From Aquitalea pelogenes (GTDB taxonomy: Bacteria > Pseudomonadota > Gammaproteobacteria > Burkholderiales > Chromobacteriaceae): 64,000 nucleotides of DNA. The stretch spans positions 38,577-102,576 of the forward strand of contig NZ_LNQV01000012.1 of NCBI RefSeq assembly GCF_001515305.1, in the 5' to 3' direction. Below the pieces are notes generated by a model. It made no database searches, had not been told where the DNA came from, and saw only the letters and a list, made by a program, of their open reading frames with translations. Made by a program: the position numbers and the translations under genes. Within the stretch, counting starts at the first letter, position 1, and the number at the start of each line of letters is the position of its first letter. Positions 8,889-19,661 of this stretch are shown here, in pieces.

Positions 8889-8916
8889 GAAAAAACCCGC
8901 TACGGCGGGTTTTTTC
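8889..8916 (+). terminator. Bidirectional terminator, ridA / miaA
   Basis: Stem AAAAAACCCGC/GCGGGTTTTTT with a TACG loop between two convergent genes. Confidence 0.88.
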
Positions 8917-8933
8917 TTGTGTGAGTCTGGTAC

Positions 8934-9911
8934 TCAGAAACTGCCTGTGTAGCGCAATGTATCCGCCACCGGCTTACCGGTGATGAAATCGCTACAGGCC
9001 TGCAGCACGCAATCAGTCAGGTCGGCGCGCTGCGCGCTGACCGGCAGCACTGGCAGGCTGCGCATCCATGTGAGCTGGCGCTTGCACAACTGGCGGGTGG
9101 CGGCCACGCCGCGTTCGATGAATTCCGCCTCGCTGCATAGCCCGTCCAGATAGTCCCATGCCTGGCGATAACCCACGCAGCGCATGGAGGGCAGGTCGGG
9201 CGTGAGCGTCGGGTAGGCCTGACGCAGGCGGCGAACCTCGGAGAGAAAGTCCTGCTGCAGCATCAGCTCGAAACGCTGGGCAATGCGTTGGTGCAGCCAG
9301 CTGCGTTCCTCCGGCACCAGTGCCAGTGGCAGGCAGTTAAAGTCGGCGGCGGCTTCCTTGCCGCGGGCAATCAGGCTGGACATGGTCTGGCCGCTGAGCA
9401 GGCAGATTTCCAGCGCACGGTGAATGCGCTGCGCGTCATTGGGGTTGAGGCGGGCGGCGGTGTCCGGGTCCAGCACGGCCAGTCTGGCGTGCATGGCGGG
9501 CCAGCCGATACGGCCGGCTTCGGCATCCAGTTCGGCGCGCAGGGCCGGGTCGGCTTGCGGCAGGTCGGACAAGCCTTCCAGCAGCGCCTTGTAGTACAGC
9601 ATGGTGCCGCCCACCAGCAGCGGCATATTGCCGCGCGCACGGATTTCAACGATCAGCCGGTTGGCATCGGCATGAAACTGCGCAGCGGAATAGGTCTCCA
9701 GTGGGCTGATGATGTCAATCAGATGGTGTGGACAGACGGCCATTTCGTCTGGTGTGGGTTTGGCGCTGCCGATATCCATGCCGCGATACACCAGGGCTGA
9801 GTCCACGCTGATGATTTCCACCGGGAAATGGCGGGCCAGCGCCAGCGCGAGGCCGGTCTTGCCGGAAGCGGTGGGGCCCATCAACAGAATGGCGTCGGGT
9901 GTGAGTGACAT
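8934..9911 (-). CDS. miaA: tRNA dimethylallyltransferase
   Basis: This 325-residue enzyme adds a dimethylallyl group to A37 of tRNAs that read codons starting with U. The P-loop [11 protein letters not shown] lies at about residues 11-21, then [33 protein letters not shown] and the C-terminal KRQLTWMR motif, all diagnostic of MiaA. ATG 9911 is used because the P-loop then falls at its usual distance from the start. It lies 73 bp after sbcB, the last gene of a long minus-strand series. In many proteobacteria miaA follows mutL, as it nearly does here. Confidence 0.96.
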   Translation of the reverse strand: MSLTPDAILLMGPTASGKTGLALALARHFPVEIISVDSALVYRGMDIGSAKPTPDEMAVCPHHLIDIISPLETYSAAQFHADANRLIVEIRARGNMPLLVGGTMLYYKALLEGLSDLPQADPALRAELDAEAGRIGWPAMHARLAVLDPDTAARLNPNDAQRIHRALEICLLSGQTMSSLIARGKEAAADFNCLPLALVPEERSWLHQRIAQRFELMLQQDFLSEVRRLRQAYPTLTPDLPSMRCVGYRQAWDYLDGLCSEAEFIERGVAATRQLCKRQLTWMRSLPVLPVSAQRADLTDCVLQACSDFITGKPVADTLRYTGSF

Positions 9912-9984
9912 GGTGTGGTCTTTGTACTGGCAGGGTCTGGGGCGGGATTGTCGCACAGCTGTACCCGCCCCGGAACCGCTTTTA

Positions 9985-11409
9985 CTAGTGTTGCGCCAGC
10001 AGGCTGGCGGCGTAGCTGTCCAGCTGTTGCAGGATGTCCTGCTGGGCCGGTGTCAGCTCGCGCTCGCGTACGGCTGCCATTTCCTGCTGGAACTGCGCCA
10101 GGTTGCGCCCGCCCACGCCATCCTGCAGCTTGTGCTGGCACCAGTCGCGCCAGCGCTGGCTTTCTTCATCTGACAGACTGCTGGGGAAGTTGCGTGCGCG
10201 GTAGCGGAACAGCAATTCACCCAGTTGGGCGTCTTCGAAAAAGGCCATCTCGCCCGTCAGTTGGGCGGCGGATTTCAGTCGTAGCTTGTTCAGCACCTTG
10301 CGGTCGTTATTGCTGACAAAGCCGCCGTACAGGTTTTCGTCCACATCGCGCGGCTCGCCCGCTTCGCGGCGATACACCTGCCGCCAGGTGTGGGTGAGGT
10401 CGGGCAGGGCGGCGGCGCTGGCGGCGTGCTGTTGTATCTGCACCATGTCCACGCCCCAGTGCGCTGCCCGGTCTGCGCCCAGTACCTTGAGGTTGGCCAC
10501 GACAAAGGGCGATTTGTTGATGTGGATGGTCTTGAGCGGCAGCCGCGTCATGCCTTCCGGCAGCTCTTCGGTGCGGGTGTAGATGCGCTGGCGGATGTCG
10601 TCGGCACTCAGGCCGCGCAGCATGGCCGGGTCGAAGGCCAGGTCCCATACAATCACTTCATTGCTGTTGGTGGGGTGCTGGGCCAGCGGCCAGACAATGG
10701 CCAGATTGCCGCGCTCGGCACCGTACATGCCGGAGATGTGCAGTAGCGGCTGCGGTTTGTGCAGGTTCAGTTGTGCCTTTACCGCGTCTTTCTTGCGCAG
10801 GCTGAGGTAATAGTCGAACAGCTTGGGCTGCTTTTGCCTGATCAGCCGCGCCAGGGCAATGGTGGCGCGCACATCGGACAGCGCGTCGTGGGCGGCTTCG
10901 TGCAGCAGGCCATTGGCGGCGGACAGGTGTTCCAGCTTGAAACTGGGGCGGCCGTCTTCGTGTTGTGGCCATTCAATGCCTTCCGGCCGCAGCGCATAGG
11001 TGGCGCGCACCAGGTCCAGAATGTCCCAGCGGCCGCATTGGTTCTGCCATTCGCGGGCATAGGGGTCGATCAGGTTGCGCCAGAACAGAAAGCGGCTGAC
11101 TTCATCGTCAAAGCGCAGTGTGTTGTAGCCAACGCCGATGGTGCCGGGGGCGGCCAGTTCGCGTTCGATCACCGCGGCGAACTCATGCTCGGCCACCCCG
11201 TGTTGCAGGCAGTGCTGCGGGGTGATGCCGGTGAGCAGGCAGGCTTCCGGCGCGGGCAGGTAGTCTGGCGCGGGCTGGCAGTACAGCATGACGGGTTCGC
11301 CGATTTCGTTCAGCTCGGCATCGGTACGTACCCCGGCAAATTGCGAGGGGCGGTCCTGGCGCGGCACGGCGCCGAAGGTTTCATAGTCGTGCCAGAAGAA
11401 TGTATGCAT
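9985..11409 (-). CDS. sbcB: Exodeoxyribonuclease I
   Basis: This encodes 474 residues, the usual size of ExoI. The exonuclease domain starts with HDYETFG (ExoI of the DEDDh group), with later [16 protein letters not shown] as the fourth motif. The SH3-like and C-terminal domains follow, with the conserved [18 protein letters not shown]. The enzyme degrades single-stranded DNA 3' to 5' and works in mismatch repair and recombination, which fits its place close to mutL. Confidence 0.94.
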   Translation of the reverse strand: MHTFFWHDYETFGAVPRQDRPSQFAGVRTDAELNEIGEPVMLYCQPAPDYLPAPEACLLTGITPQHCLQHGVAEHEFAAVIERELAAPGTIGVGYNTLRFDDEVSRFLFWRNLIDPYAREWQNQCGRWDILDLVRATYALRPEGIEWPQHEDGRPSFKLEHLSAANGLLHEAAHDALSDVRATIALARLIRQKQPKLFDYYLSLRKKDAVKAQLNLHKPQPLLHISGMYGAERGNLAIVWPLAQHPTNSNEVIVWDLAFDPAMLRGLSADDIRQRIYTRTEELPEGMTRLPLKTIHINKSPFVVANLKVLGADRAAHWGVDMVQIQQHAASAAALPDLTHTWRQVYRREAGEPRDVDENLYGGFVSNNDRKVLNKLRLKSAAQLTGEMAFFEDAQLGELLFRYRARNFPSSLSDEESQRWRDWCQHKLQDGVGGRNLAQFQQEMAAVRERELTPAQQDILQQLDSYAASLLAQH

Positions 11410-11487
11410 GGCGGTAGCGTCATGGTTGAACGAGGCGGAGGCTGGCAGTCTGGGGCAAGGCTGCCGGGCGGCGCAAGGGCCGGCGGG

Positions 11488-12042
11488 TCAGCCCTGATGG
11501 AAGCAGCGGCCGCACACGGCGCGATAGCGCGCCTCGCCGCCTATCTCCACTTGCGGGCCTTGCACCACGCGGCTGCCATCGGCATTGATGCGGATATGCA
11601 TGGTGGCTTTTTTGCCGCAGGCACAGATAGTCTTGATTTCTTCAATCTCTTCGGCGCGGGTCAGCAGCCAGGTGGATCCGGCAAAGGGGTGGCCCTGAAA
11701 ATCCACCCGCAGGCCAAAGCAGATCACCGGGATATTGCGGGTGTGGGCCAGCCGGTGCAGCTGGCAGACCTGATCCGGCGTCAGGAATTGCGCTTCGTCC
11801 AGCAAGATGCAGCTGATGCCGGCCCAATCCAGTGACAAAAAGTCGGTATCACCGGCAAAGGTGTGTGCCTGACGCTGGATGCCCAGCCGGGAGGAAATCA
11901 TGCCCACGCCAAAGCGGTCGTCAATGGCGGCGGTATACAGGGCAACCTGCTTGTCCATGGTTTCGTAGTTGTTGGCGATCTGCAGCAACTGGGTGCTCTT
12001 GCCGCTGTTCATGGCGGCGTAGCGGAAAAACAGTTTGGCCAT
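11488..12042 (-). CDS. tdk: Thymidine kinase
   Basis: This 184-residue type II thymidine kinase has the P-loop AAMNSGKST near the N-terminus, the Mg-binding LLDEAQF, the lasso-region tyrosine in GGEARYRAVC, and four zinc cysteines (two in ICACGK, two in the terminal CGRC). It phosphorylates thymidine for salvage into dTTP. ATG 12042 is the start that gives the conserved MAKLFFRYAAMNSGKS; upstream codons overlap the mutL end region. It lies 29 bp after mutL. Confidence 0.95.
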   Translation of the reverse strand: MAKLFFRYAAMNSGKSTQLLQIANNYETMDKQVALYTAAIDDRFGVGMISSRLGIQRQAHTFAGDTDFLSLDWAGISCILLDEAQFLTPDQVCQLHRLAHTRNIPVICFGLRVDFQGHPFAGSTWLLTRAEEIEEIKTICACGKKATMHIRINADGSRVVQGPQVEIGGEARYRAVCGRCFHQG

Positions 12043-12071
12043 AGGTGTTTTGTCTTGTGGTCCGGTGTGGT

Positions 12072-13970
12072 TCAGCGCCCGCGCATGAACAGATTGTCCA
12101 GGTCTTTCATGCTCAGGCGCGACCAGGTGGGGCGGCCATGATTGCATTGGTTGGAGCGTTCGGTGCTTTCCATGTCGCGCAGCAACGCGTTCATCTCGGT
12201 CAGCGTCAACTGGCGGTTGGCGCGTACTGCGCCGTGGCAGGCCATGGTGGCCAGCAGCTCGTTACGGCGCTCGGTCAGTACCTGGCTGAGGCCGAATTCG
12301 CGCACATCCTTCAGCACGGCGCGGGCCAGATCAACCGGGTTGCCATCCTGCAACCACACCGGTACACCGCGCACGGCAATCTGGGTGGGGGACAGCGGTG
12401 CCAGTTCCACGCCAAGTTGCTTCATCTGCTCGCCATGCTCGTGCACGGTGGCCACTTCCATGCGGTCGGCGGCAAACGACACCGGCAGCAGCAGGGGCTG
12501 CATCGGAATGGTGTCGGCCTCCAGCGCGGTTTTCAGCCGTTCGTAGACAATGCGTTCGTGGGCGGCATGCATGTCCACCACGATCAGCCCGTCTTCGCAC
12601 TGGCTGAGGATATAGACCCCGTGCAGCTGGGCCAGCGCAAAGCCCAGCGGCGGAATGCCCTCGCTGGCTTGCGGCAGGGCTTGCAACTGGGTTGGCGACA
12701 ACATGGCGGGCAGGGGGCTGGCTGGTACTGCTGCTTCCTCGGCCAGGCGACGGCTTTCTTCTTCGCGCAGGCCGCCGAACATCTTGTCGTAAGTGCCAAT
12801 GGCTTCGCGCGCCACATGCAGCGGCATGCTCTGCTGCTGGTAGCTGAAAGGTCGCGCCGGGGTGTGGCTGCTGCCTGATGCCGGGGCCGGGCTACGCGGC
12901 GGAAACAGTGCGGCTTGCGGCTCGCTGACATTGGCGCTGGTGTTGATGTCACCCTGCGCCGGCACCGGGCTGCTGCTCCCGGCGGTGGTGGCAGCCAGTG
13001 CCTTGTTGATGCTGTGAAACAGGAACTGGTGGATGGCCTGGCTTTCGCGAAAGCGCACCTCGATCTTGGTGGGGTGGACATTCACGTCCACGCCGGCCGG
13101 GTCCATCGACAGGAACAGCGCATACACCGGGTGGCGCTCGTGATGCAGCACATCGCGGTAGGCCTGACGCAGCGCGTGCTGGGCGGTCTTGTCACGCACA
13201 AAGCGGCCATTCACATAAAAATACTGTGCGTCGCGGCTGGCCTTGGAGTAAGTGGGCGAGCCGACAAAGCCGTTCAGCGTCATGCTGCCGGCAGCGGTTT
13301 CCACCGTGATGGCTTCGGCAATGAAATCCTTGCCCAGTAGCGCCCCTACCCGTGCCTGCATGTCTTGCGCCGGCAAGCGCCAGATCACCTTGCCATTGTG
13401 GCGCAGCATGAACTCCACCTGCGGATGGGCCAGCGCAATGCGCTCGAAGGTGGCCTCGCAGTGGGCGTATTCGGTGTTTTCACTCTTGAGGAATTTGCGC
13501 CGCGCCGGGGTGTTGAAGTACAGGTCCACCACTTCCACGCTGGTGCCGGGCGCGTGTGCGGCTGGTTCGACCGGGTGCAGAGCACCGTCGATGGCGATGA
13601 TCTGGTGGGCGTGTGCACTGTCGGCGGGACGGCTGGTAAGGGTGAGGCGCGAGACCGAAGCCACGCTGGCCAGCCCTTCACCGCGAAAACCCAGTGTGCC
13701 CACCTGCTCCAGGTCATCCAGCGAGGCAATCTTGCTGGTGGCGTGGCGGTCCAGTGCCAGCGGCAAATCATCGGCTGCAATGCCGCCACCATTGTCGGTG
13801 ACGCGGATCAGCTTGATGCCGCCCTGGGCCAGGTCGACGGTGATCTTGCTGGCACCGGCATCCAGGCTGTTTTCCAGCATTTCCTTCAGGGCAGAGGCGG
13901 GGCGTTCCACCACTTCGCCAGCGGCAATCTGGTTGACCAGGTGATCAGGGAGCTTGTGAATGCGTTTCAT
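12072..13970 (-). CDS. mutL: DNA mismatch repair protein MutL
   Basis: This encodes 632 residues. The GHKL ATPase domain has motifs NQIAAGEVVERPASALKE, DNGGGI and GFRGEGLASV, followed by the transducer domain (VDVNVHPTKIEVRF). After a Pro/Ala/Ser-rich linker of about 100 residues comes the C-terminal dimerisation domain ending CNHGRPTWSRL. MutL couples mismatch detection by MutS to strand removal. The ATG at 13970 gives the standard MKRIHKLPDHLVNQIAAGE start. No MutH-type endonuclease motif question can be settled beyond this: CNHGRP is the conserved C-terminal element also seen in endonuclease-type MutL proteins. Confidence 0.96.
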   Translation of the reverse strand: MKRIHKLPDHLVNQIAAGEVVERPASALKEMLENSLDAGASKITVDLAQGGIKLIRVTDNGGGIAADDLPLALDRHATSKIASLDDLEQVGTLGFRGEGLASVASVSRLTLTSRPADSAHAHQIIAIDGALHPVEPAAHAPGTSVEVVDLYFNTPARRKFLKSENTEYAHCEATFERIALAHPQVEFMLRHNGKVIWRLPAQDMQARVGALLGKDFIAEAITVETAAGSMTLNGFVGSPTYSKASRDAQYFYVNGRFVRDKTAQHALRQAYRDVLHHERHPVYALFLSMDPAGVDVNVHPTKIEVRFRESQAIHQFLFHSINKALAATTAGSSSPVPAQGDINTSANVSEPQAALFPPRSPAPASGSSHTPARPFSYQQQSMPLHVAREAIGTYDKMFGGLREEESRRLAEEAAVPASPLPAMLSPTQLQALPQASEGIPPLGFALAQLHGVYILSQCEDGLIVVDMHAAHERIVYERLKTALEADTIPMQPLLLPVSFAADRMEVATVHEHGEQMKQLGVELAPLSPTQIAVRGVPVWLQDGNPVDLARAVLKDVREFGLSQVLTERRNELLATMACHGAVRANRQLTLTEMNALLRDMESTERSNQCNHGRPTWSRLSMKDLDNLFMRGR

Positions 13971-14048
13971 AGGCCGTCGATGATAATGCCGGACTGGCAG
14001 GAAGGGTAGGGCAATGCTCCCGCCGCAGCGTGCGGGAGCGGGCAAGGC

Positions 14049-14693
14049 TTACTGGCGCTGTGCGGCGCGCTTGTGCCGCCAGAACTCGATGATGGCGGGC
14101 AGGAAGGAAACAAAGATGATGCCGAAGATCAGCAGCTCCAGGTTCTTGCGCACGAAGGGCAGGTTGCCAAAGAAGTAACCGGCATAGCAGAAGCCGGCCA
14201 CCCACAGCACCGCACCGGCCACGTTGTACACGGTGAACTGGCGGTAGCCCATGCTGCCGATGCCGGCCACAAACGGGGCGAAGGTGCGGATGATGGGCAC
14301 GAAGCGGGTGAAGATGATGGTCTTGCCGCCATGACGGTCGTAAAAGGCGTGGGTCTTGGCCAGGTATTCCGGCTTGATCAGGCGCGGAAAGCGTTGCAGC
14401 AGCCGTGCGCCCAGCAGTTTGCCGATGGTGTAGTTGACGGTATTGCCCAGGATGCCGGCCACGGTCAGCAGCAGCACCAGCATGTGCACATCCATCTTGC
14501 CCATGGCTGCCAGCGCACCGGCGACAAACAGCAGCGAGTCGCCCGGCAGGAAGGGCGTCACCACCAGGCCGGTTTCGCAAAAGATGATGAGGAACAGGAT
14601 GGCGTAGATCCATACGCCGTACTGGGCCACCAGCTGGGCCAGATGGACGTCGATGTGCAGGATGAAGTCGAGCAGAAAAGTGATGGCTTCCAT
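14049..14693 (-). CDS. DedA family membrane protein
   Basis: This 214-residue protein has the DedA signature: [19 protein letters not shown], then [27 protein letters not shown] with the functionally important arginines and acidic residue, and several membrane segments. DedA proteins are linked to undecaprenyl-phosphate or phospholipid flipping and membrane potential. ATG 14693 starts the conserved [18 protein letters not shown]. It lies 80 bp behind a terminator that follows secF, so it probably has its own promoter. Confidence 0.9.
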   Translation of the reverse strand: MEAITFLLDFILHIDVHLAQLVAQYGVWIYAILFLIIFCETGLVVTPFLPGDSLLFVAGALAAMGKMDVHMLVLLLTVAGILGNTVNYTIGKLLGARLLQRFPRLIKPEYLAKTHAFYDRHGGKTIIFTRFVPIIRTFAPFVAGIGSMGYRQFTVYNVAGAVLWVAGFCYAGYFFGNLPFVRKNLELLIFGIIFVSFLPAIIEFWRHKRAAQRQ

Positions 14694-14721
14694 GGGACAC
14701 CGGTTTGTTCTGTGGGGGATG

Positions 14722-14749
14722 AAAAACTGGCCGGACAAGCCGGCCAGTC
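14722..14749 (-). terminator. Rho-independent terminator after secF
   Basis: On the minus strand the stem ACTGGCCGG/CCGGCCAGT is followed by TTTTTC, 25 bases after the secF stop. Confidence 0.85.
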
Positions 14750-14773
14750 ATTACAGCAGATGCATGGTCAGGT

Positions 14774-15709
14774 TCAGACCACCGCTTCTTCTTTCGGTTT
14801 GGTCGGCTTGATCATGTGCTCGCGGCTGACACCCAGCCACAGCGCGATCGGGCTGGCCACCAGTACCGACGAGTAAATGCCGAACACGATGCCGATGGTC
14901 AGTGCCATGGCAAAGCCATGCAGTGCCGGACCGCCGAATACCAGCATGGACACCACCATCATTTCGGTAGAAAAGTGGGTGATGATGGTACGGCTCATGG
15001 TGGCGGTAATGGCATTGTCGATGATGCTGGCCGTGCTCTTGCCGCGCAGGCCGGGCTTGCGGAAGTTTTCACGGATACGGTCGAACACCACCACCGATTC
15101 GTTCACCGAGTAGCCCAGTACCGCCAGCACGCCGGCCAGTACGGTCAGCGAGAATTCCCAGCGGAAGAAGGCAAAGCAGCCAAGGATGATCACCACGTCG
15201 TGCATGTTGGCGATGATGGCCGACACGGCAAAGCGCCATTCAAAGCGCAGGGCCAGGTAAGCCATGATGCCCAGACACACCAGGATGGCAGCGGTCAGGC
15301 CGTGGGAAACCAGCTCCTCACCCACGCTCGGGCCGACAAAGTCCACCTTGCGCAGCTGCACGGTGCCGTCCTTGGCCTTGAGCAGGCCCATGACCTTTTC
15401 CGACAGCTGGGCAGAGGTGGTGCCCGGCTTGTTCGGCAGGCGGATCATCACGTCGCTGCTGCTGCCCAGGCTTTGCACGGTGGCTTCGCCCAGCTTGAGG
15501 CTGTCCACGGTATCGCGGATCAGGTTCAGGTCGGCCGACTGCTGGTACTGCACTTCCAGCACGGTACCACCGGTGAATTCAACGCTGTAGTTGAGACCAC
15601 GGGTAGCCAGAAAGAACACGGCAAGAATGAAGGTGATCAGCGAAATCGCCGTGGTCAACCTGCCGTAGCTCATGAACGGGATGTCCCGTTTGATGCGGAA
15701 AAGCTCCAT
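14774..15709 (-). CDS. secF: Protein translocase subunit SecF
   Basis: This 311-residue RND-type membrane protein is the partner of SecD in the SecDF-YajC complex that uses the proton gradient to help export. It has six predicted membrane segments. The SecF marks VEFTGGTVLEVQ near residue 40 and GYSVNESVVVFDRIRENFR in the fourth to fifth segment are present. It follows secD by 14 bp. Confidence 0.96.
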   Translation of the reverse strand: MELFRIKRDIPFMSYGRLTTAISLITFILAVFFLATRGLNYSVEFTGGTVLEVQYQQSADLNLIRDTVDSLKLGEATVQSLGSSSDVMIRLPNKPGTTSAQLSEKVMGLLKAKDGTVQLRKVDFVGPSVGEELVSHGLTAAILVCLGIMAYLALRFEWRFAVSAIIANMHDVVIILGCFAFFRWEFSLTVLAGVLAVLGYSVNESVVVFDRIRENFRKPGLRGKSTASIIDNAITATMSRTIITHFSTEMMVVSMLVFGGPALHGFAMALTIGIVFGIYSSVLVASPIALWLGVSREHMIKPTKPKEEAVV

Positions 15710-15723
15710 TGTCTGTCCCGTCC

Positions 15724-17565
15724 TTATTTCTCAGGTTTCCACACCTGGCCAATGGCCAGCGAGGTCAGTTTGCGACGGCGGCCGTACCACAGGTTCACCA
15801 GGCCGCGCGATACCAGTACGGCGGAGAACATGGAAGTCAGGATGCCGATGCAGTGCACCACGGCAAAGCCGCGTACCGGGCCGGTGCCGAAAATCAGCAG
15901 GGCCAGACCGGCAATCAGGGTGGTGACGTTGGAGTCCAGAATCGTCGCCCAGGCATGGCCGTAACCGGCCTGGATGGCCGAGTGCGGCGGCACGCCGTTG
16001 CGCAGCTCTTCACGGATACGCTCGTTGATCAGCACGTTGGCATCAATCGCCATACCCAGCGCCAGCGCAATGGCGGCAATGCCGGGCAGGGTGAGCGTGG
16101 CCTGCAGGATGGACAGGATAGCCAGCAGCAGGAACACGTTGACTGCCAGCGAGATGGCGGAGAACACGCCAAACACGCCGTAGTAGATCACCATGAACAC
16201 CGCGATGGCAGCAAAGCCCCACAGGGTGGAGTGGAAGCCCTTCTCGATGTTTTCCTTGCCCAGGCTCGGGCCGACGGTACGCTCTTCGATGATGTTCATC
16301 GGCGCGGCCAGCGAACCGGCGCGCAGCAACAGGGCGGTGTCATTGGCTTCTGCCGGGTTCATGCTGCCGGAGATCTGCACGCGGCCACCGCCGATTTCAG
16401 AGCGGATGACAGGTGCAGTCACCACTTCGGCACGGCCTTTTTCCACCAGGATCATCGCCATGCGCTTGCCGATGTTTTCCGCCGTTACCTGACGGAAGAT
16501 GGAAGCGCCGGTGGAGTCCAGATTGATGTGTACTGCCGGAGCACCGTTTTCATCAAAGCCCGCTTGCGCATCGTTGATGTTGTCGCCGGTCAGTTCCACG
16601 TCCTTCTTCACCAGAATCTTGCTGTCGCCGCGCGAGGTGGCTTCGTCCAGCAGGTCGTAACCGGCCGGGATATTGCCGGCCAGTGCATCGCTGACCTTGC
16701 CCTGGTCGTCTTCCACCATGCGCACTTCCAGCGTGGCAGTACGGCCGATGATGTCCTTGGCGCGGGCGGTATCCTGGATGCCAGGCAGTTCCACCACGAT
16801 ACGGTTGGGGCCGGCTTGCTGGATGATGGGCTCGGACGTGCCCAGTTCGTTCACCCGGTTATGCAGGGTGGAGATGTTCTGCTTGACCGCATCGCTCTGG
16901 ATCTTGGTGACTTCTTCCGGTTTCAGCGTGGCGGTCAGCTTGTAATTGGCATCGTCGCTGTTCAGCACCAGGGTGGGCAGGGTGCGGCTGACTACATTCT
17001 GCGCGGCCTTCAGGGTGTCGGCATCACGCAGCTGCACTTCCAGCACATTGCCATTGCGCTTGATGGTGCCGTAGCGCACTTGCTTGTTCTTCAGCTCGCG
17101 GCGGATGTCGCCGGCGTAGCGTTCCATGGTCTTGTCGATGGCAGCCTGCATGTCAACCTGCAGCAGGAAGTGCACGCCACCGCGCAAGTCCAGGCCCAGG
17201 AACATGGGGTAGGCTTTCAGGTCGGCCAGCCACTGCGGCGAGGCCGGCAGCAGGTTCAGCGCAATGATGTAGCTGTCACCCAGCGCACGCTGGATGGCGT
17301 CCCGCGCCTTGATCTGGGTGTCGGCGTCCTTGAAGCGGATCTTCAGGCTGCTGCCGTCCAGATAAAGACCGTCCGGGCTGATGTTCTGGGCTTTCAGAGC
17401 CTCTTCCACGCGGCCCATCAGGGCGGTGTCCACCGGAATGGACTGGCGGGTGCTGGAGACCTGTACCGCAGGAGTCTCGCCGTAGAAGTTGGGCAGCGTG
17501 TAGATCGTGGCAATGATCAGGGCTACCGCAATGACGAGGTATTTCCAGAGAGGATAGCGGTTCAT
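15724..17565 (-). CDS. secD: Protein translocase subunit SecD
   Basis: This encodes 613 residues. An N-terminal membrane segment (about 8-28) is followed by a large periplasmic region with LGLDLRGGVHFLLQVD, then five more membrane segments with GMAIDANVLINERIREE, the core D/R motif for proton-driven cycling. Length and order match SecD. It sits between yajC and secF in the conserved tgt-yajC-secD-secF order. Confidence 0.97.
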   Translation of the reverse strand: MNRYPLWKYLVIAVALIIATIYTLPNFYGETPAVQVSSTRQSIPVDTALMGRVEEALKAQNISPDGLYLDGSSLKIRFKDADTQIKARDAIQRALGDSYIIALNLLPASPQWLADLKAYPMFLGLDLRGGVHFLLQVDMQAAIDKTMERYAGDIRRELKNKQVRYGTIKRNGNVLEVQLRDADTLKAAQNVVSRTLPTLVLNSDDANYKLTATLKPEEVTKIQSDAVKQNISTLHNRVNELGTSEPIIQQAGPNRIVVELPGIQDTARAKDIIGRTATLEVRMVEDDQGKVSDALAGNIPAGYDLLDEATSRGDSKILVKKDVELTGDNINDAQAGFDENGAPAVHINLDSTGASIFRQVTAENIGKRMAMILVEKGRAEVVTAPVIRSEIGGGRVQISGSMNPAEANDTALLLRAGSLAAPMNIIEERTVGPSLGKENIEKGFHSTLWGFAAIAVFMVIYYGVFGVFSAISLAVNVFLLLAILSILQATLTLPGIAAIALALGMAIDANVLINERIREELRNGVPPHSAIQAGYGHAWATILDSNVTTLIAGLALLIFGTGPVRGFAVVHCIGILTSMFSAVLVSRGLVNLWYGRRRKLTSLAIGQVWKPEK

Positions 17566-17637
17566 GAGTGATATCGGAGGTAGGAAACGAAACTGGCCGT
17601 CACCCGTTATGACCGGGCTGACGGCCGTCCTGGGGAA

Positions 17638-17961
17638 TTACAGGGACTTCAGCGTGCCCTTTTCCACCTTGCCGGTAACGGCCGGGCGCTGCACATTGAT
17701 TTCCACGCCATTGGCGATTTCCAGGGTCAGGAACTGTTCGCCGGCTTTGACCACGCGGCCCAGAACACCACCCTGGGTAATGACTTCGTCACCCTTCTGG
17801 ATTTCCGACAACATCTTCTGATGCTCTTTCATTTTCTTCTGCTGCGGGCGAACCATCAGGAACCAGAACAGAACGAAAATGACGATCATGGGCAGGAAAG
17901 ACATGATGTCGAAACCGGCCGGTGCGGCACCGGCGGCGAAAGCTTTATCGATGAAGGGCAT
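17638..17961 (-). CDS. yajC: Preprotein translocase subunit YajC
   Basis: This 107-residue protein has one membrane segment (about 20-39, MSFLPMIVIFVLFWFLMV) and the family motif RPQQKKMKEHQ just after it, then a small soluble domain with GDEVITQGGVLGRV. It is an accessory member of the SecDF complex. It lies 72 bp before secD and 120 bp after tgt. Confidence 0.95.
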   Translation of the reverse strand: MPFIDKAFAAGAAPAGFDIMSFLPMIVIFVLFWFLMVRPQQKKMKEHQKMLSEIQKGDEVITQGGVLGRVVKAGEQFLTLEIANGVEINVQRPAVTGKVEKGTLKSL

Positions 17962-18081
17962 TGTTTGCTCCCTTGTTATTTAGGTGTTGTTGATACAAAC
18001 CGGCCATTGTAGCCACGCTATGTGGGTTTTTCCAACCGTCGGGCATGTCTGACCTGTGCGTGAGCGGGGCGGTTCCCCTTG

Positions 18082-19209
<1,128 letters not shown>

Positions 19210-19420
19210 TTATGCAAAATCAGCGCGCTAGTATACAGCAAGCGGAGGAGGCTGTTGCTTAAGCAGGGAAAATCCCCGCAGAGATGTCAATGGACGGGAC
19301 AATTGAGGCTGGCCGGGTGCTTGTGGCCGGGCGGCCTTTGCAGCAGCCGGTCTTGTGGATTCATGCGGTCAGGGGCTTGCATTTTCGCGGCCAGGCCTTT
19401 AGTATTGCCAACTCGACGAC

Positions 19421-19497
19421 AGGCACGTAGCTCAGCTGGTTAGAGCACCACCTTGACATGGTGGGGGTCGTTGGTTCGAGTCCAATCGTGCCTACCA
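19421..19497 (+). tRNA. tRNA-Val (anticodon GAC)
   Basis: A full cloverleaf folds: acceptor AGGCACG/CGTGCCT, D arm GCTC/GAGC, anticodon stem CCACC/GGTGG with loop TTGACAT (anticodon GAC), T arm GTTGG/CCAAT with TTCGAGT, and an encoded CCA end. Confidence 0.96.
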
Positions 19498-19504
19498 ATA
19501 CACA

Positions 19505-19624
19505 GCATGGAGTTATCCCAGGTGAAAAACTGGCGAACTACCACAACCCGACATTCTCACGCTAGCTGAGCCTTGCGGGTTGTACCATGCAAAAAAAGAG
19601 CGGCTCAGGCCGCTCTTTTTTTTT
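19505..19624 (+). promoter_or_regulatory. Structured segment and terminator between tRNA-Val and thrS
   Basis: Nested inverted repeats are visible: GCATGG (19505-19510) with CCATGC (19585-19590), inside it ACAACCCG (19543-19550) with CGGGTTGT (19576-19583), and inside that CTCA with TGAG (19556-19559, 19567-19570). A terminator follows at 19591-19624 with stem GAGCGGC/GCCGCTC and nine T. It ends 37 bases before the thrS ATG. It may terminate the tRNA-Val transcript or act as an attenuator for the thrS operon. Confidence 0.6.
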
Positions 19625-19661
19625 ACCCTCGTAACGATATTACGCCCTGTTTGGAGTTGAC

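Noticed and set aside
14016..14039. Terminator between dedA and mutL
   Set aside because: The GCTCCCGC/GCGGGAGC hairpin has no U-tract on the transcribed strand, so it is not called a terminator.
15709..17571. 620-codon open frame on the plus strand opposite secD
   Set aside because: It is antisense to a certain gene, has no family features and arises from GC-rich codon use. The same applies to long frames opposite pheT (24036-26489), thrS (19623-21581) and the DUF945 gene (2294-3514).
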